The notes beneath the pieces are model-generated. The model had not been told where the DNA came from. It worked only from the letters and a program-made list of their open reading frames with translations, and searched no databases. DNA of 64,000 nt from Brasenia schreberi (Eukaryota > Streptophyta > Magnoliopsida > Nymphaeales > Cabombaceae). Every line of letters starts with the position of its first letter. The stretch's first letter is position 1. Below are positions 61,345 to 64,000 of this stretch, piece after piece. The stretch spans positions 9,772,501 to 9,836,500 of the forward strand of contig JAYKKT010000048.1 in the NCBI GenBank assembly GCA_036023115.1. Reading direction: 5' to 3'. The translations under genes and the position numbers were made by a program.

Positions 61345-61925
61345 TCAGGCCGTCGGGTTATGCATCTCTCCACAATTGTCACTGTTCTCCACCCTGTTCT
61401 CATTGATCTGAACCATCTTATGAACATGCCTACCGTTTCCAAGGTCTTGTGGCACTTTGTTCTCATCATCCACCGGCATCTGATGCCTACACACGGCAGA
61501 AGCGATAAAGCTCCAGCCATGTCCGAATACACTCTGCATGGAACGTATGCTTGCAGGACATCTCCCTAGCCTCCGAATCAATCTCAAAATCTTCTAAACA
61601 GATAGGACATTGTCGTTCCTCATCAATCTTAATTGTTGGCATCGCAGCCACTGCATCCTTCTACATCGGCTGTTAGATGCTGCAGTAGCATATCGAACTC
61701 CAAGCCAATAATGCACTAATACTGTTTGAACCCAAGCTTCGACTTCAATCTTGGACTCGTTCAAACCCAAAGATAGTAGGAGGATTATAGCCTGATCGAA
61801 TGGATTGAACAGGATAAAGTTGTTCCGATCACCGGTATCTGCTGTATCTGATTCTGATACTGTAGTATCTTCTGTGATTATTTGAAGCAGTGGAAGCGTA
61901 ACAGCCGGATTTCTCCTCCACGAAT
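61345..61925 (-). pseudogene. RING-H2 E3 ubiquitin ligase pseudogene
   Basis: The minus strand encodes a RING-H2 finger: MPTIKIDEERQCPICLEDFE with the first Cys pair at about 61609-61598, then SCKHTFHAECIRTW. The last Cys pair (C-x-V-C-R-H-Q-M-P) is in a different frame after a shift near 61500, next to a TAG. Upstream, NNFILFNPFDQAIILLLSLG (about 61830-61780) and a degraded 'LLQHL' region match the layout of RING1/CIP8-type intronless plant ligases, but in further shifted frames. A working ligase cannot be made. No N-terminal zinc ribbon is visible up to 62370. Confidence 0.75.
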
Positions 61926-62375
61926 GAAAATAGTGACAGCCAGCTGATCACCATGAAACAGGCTTAGTGAAACCCTACATCCGGACAGAATTTTATCAGT
62001 TTATTTCTCAAACTTTTCCAGCTAGAATTCAGTAGCTGGTTGTCAGTGCCTCCATCGAGAATGGTCACTTTGATGAGTTAAACTATCTTGTACAGTCAGA
62101 TGATTACTGATTAGATGCCATTGAGAACATGCGACCATTCGGCTTCATGTTTTCTTTTGGTAGAGGAGGGTCAATCCGCCTAGAAGTTGGAGGAATTTCT
62201 TAAAGATCGTACGGCAGTTTTTTTTGAAAGAAAAACTAGTCTACTGATTGACGAGAACATGCATATGGGCAAAAGACATGCTCCTTCCACCCGGTTAAGA
62301 ATGCATTCACCATTACCGGCTACAGCCACTGCTGCCGATGGCATGACATCACTGAACATCAATCAGATGAGGATC

Positions 62376-62621
62376 CTAGCTCAGCTGATCATCCTTCAAA
62401 GCATTAACATTGAAACTTTTGAGTAGTTGGGTCACTGCTGCTGTCGAGGAGGGTCCCTTAGCAAATGCAAGAGCAGGTGCGAAATCAGTCATCTGCCATG
62501 TAGGATGGCCCCTAGCAAGAGCCATACTTCTCGCGGCCCTCTGGGGAACATCAGGTGCAGCGAGCCACACTGATCTATCAAATTCAATTCCTCTGAGGAA
62601 GAAGCCATTGACAGTATCACG
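62376..62621 (-). CDS. Terminal exon of an unidentified protein (candidate)
   Basis: An 81-residue reading frame ending at a TAG (62376-62378). A TAG|C acceptor at 62622-62624 coincides with the upstream in-frame stop, which supports an exon boundary. It encodes NGFFLRGIEFDRSVWLAAP, RAARSMALARGHPTWQMTDF and LAFAKGPSSTAAVTQLLKSF. Composition and lack of low complexity look like real protein, but I do not recognise the family. No convincing preceding exon was found between 62625 and the window end, so the gene may be partial, continue beyond the window, or be a relic. Confidence 0.4.
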   Translation of the reverse strand, partial: RDTVNGFFLRGIEFDRSVWLAAPDVPQRAARSMALARGHPTWQMTDFAPALAFAKGPSSTAAVTQLLKSFNVNALKDDQLS

Positions 62622-62639
62622 CTAGCAGTCCCTCGAGCA

Positions 62640-63931
62640 TAGCCTACACTTTGCACTACTGCACGGGCCCAGTTTACTCCGAGCCAATTCAAATACTCCC
62701 ACTAGTGGAGTGAGCTTACAAATCAATGCGGGATCAGATGAAGATGGTCGATGTTGGTTTATGGTTCTATAAATCGTAGGAGGTGACGTCCGTAATTATC
62801 ATATACATGTTCAGGTGGCTTCATTTGAATCATTAGGAATCGCAGTTCAGTTTCAAACCCAACGCATAACTATCTTCTTTATACTTGTCAAAAATAAGAT
62901 CCCCCATTCAACAACGGTTCCCTCCAAAAACATGCAGAAAATTGGCCACAGGCGTGCTTCTTTATGCAATTACTAATCAAATAGCACCCCTAAAGGTTGA
63001 CGGACTAGCAGAAGACCTCCTCTGTTTCCTCTTATAAACCCATCTTAATAATAATCTGGCCTCGGGTCCGTCTGACCCCATCCTGACTTTCAAAAAGAGA
63101 TGCAAAACGTGACAATACGAATGACCCTTTGACAGAAGATGCAGGTAAAAATATCCTTTGACCAGCTTCCCATATTACAGAAACAAGGCATCTCAGACAA
63201 ATATTTCTGAAAAAAGTGATAGATTTCCTTTCCAAACTCATTGTAATAGACTTGCCACATCAACAGAAAGGCAAGAAAGTTTTTACAGATCAACCGACAC
63301 TGAGGCTAGTATTGGCTCTTTCTCGAATAACAGCAACACAAATTACTTCTCAATGAATCACAGGCTTAAGTGGGTGAGCTCTCAATTTTGACAGGTCAAG
63401 GTTTGAATGAAGCTCTTCATCCAATTCTCCAACAACACTTCTGTTGAAAGAGTACGAAAACAATGCTTAGCAGGTAAGAGGAGAAGAGTTCAGATTTACA
63501 AGGAGCAACGAAACATAAAACACATAAACTTACATGTTATCACCCCTTATTATGTATAACCCCAACACAAGTTGTTGAACACCTTCCTGCGCATAATACT
63601 AAAGGAATAAGGAGGATGACGCCTCCAGCCATAATAAGTTGTTAGTTGATAAATGTGAATAATAAACTTTCTTTAACGCAAAACCTAAAACAGCCTATTT
63701 ATGCAGAAGGGGACCTAAACTGAAGCTCCGGCAACTATACTAGCCAGATCCCAGTTTTCCTGACTCGGTTTTCAGTCTCATGTGATTGGAGGGGAAGTTA
63801 GCTCGGGTACAACACCAGTGCATACTATGGTATCACTGATTTTCTTACAAAAGTTCATTCCAGTACTAACAGATCCAACTGGATATGCCTAAAAACCATT
63901 TTCAATTGAACTCGTTCAGCCTGTTCCTTTT
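62640..63931. other. Non-coding or unresolved right flank
   Basis: No clear exon is seen on either strand. It could hold introns or UTR of the candidate gene ending at 62376. Confidence 0.3.
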
Positions 63932-64000
63932 ACAACAACAACTAAGCCTTATCCCATACTAGATGGGATCGCTAAATAGATTCTTTGTTTCTACAGAGCT
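63932..64000 (-). mobile_element. RTE 3' end, antisense, cut by the window edge
   Basis: ACAACAACAACTAAGCCTTA, then CATACTAGATGGGATCGC and GATTCTTTGTTTC: the RTE terminus in reverse orientation. The length beyond the edge is unknown. Confidence 0.85.

Noticed and set aside
1..64000. CRISPR arrays, operons or phage-like modules
   Set aside because: No regularly spaced repeats or tightly packed gene sets; intron-containing genes and plant retroelements show this is plant nuclear DNA.

Overview
The window is nuclear DNA of a flowering plant. Its genes have GT-AG introns and plant-specific products: a WOX homeodomain protein, a MYB-CC factor and an HDEL-tailed glucosidase II beta subunit. The repeats are plant copia, chromovirus gypsy and RTE-type LINE elements. 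The species cannot be fixed from sequence alone. About half of the window is decayed retrotransposon.

Layout: the left edge (360-863, minus) is the first exon of an organelle-targeted-looking protein whose remainder lies outside the window. A worn gypsy element fills about 1.84-6.97 kb (minus). A WOX11/12-like gene lies at 10.1-11.4 kb (plus). An RTE LINE follows at 13.0-16.3 kb, then gene-poor DNA, a copia element at 21.2-26.6 kb and a second RTE abutting it to 29.8 kb. A complete six-exon MYB-CC gene of the MYR1/MYR2 type is at 30.7-32.8 kb (minus). A structurally complete but dead copia (LTRs, primer site, polypurine tract, 5-bp target duplication) occupies 34.5-40.4 kb. A third RTE with a clear target duplication is at 42.0-45.2 kb. 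From 46.0 to 51.3 kb there is a nested minus-strand block: two partial RTE copies, one split by an LTR-less chromovirus segment. The right part holds the 15-exon glucosidase II beta gene (52.6-60.1 kb), a frameshifted RING-H2 pseudogene (61.3-61.9 kb) and an unidentified conserved-looking terminal exon (62.4-62.6 kb).

The genes are independent transcription units and do not form a pathway or cluster. WOX11/12 proteins act in founder-cell and adventitious-root programmes, MYR proteins are transcription regulators linked to flowering and gibberellin, and glucosidase II beta serves ER glycoprotein quality control. The most unusual signals concern mobile DNA: tiny 3'-end RTE insertions with target duplications (one only 44 bp, two in glucosidase introns), the near-seamless capture of a chromovirus body inside an RTE, a perfect 17-bp hairpin in an intron, and an 81-nt intron made mostly of CT repeats. 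I found no CRISPR array, operon or convincing new multi-gene system.
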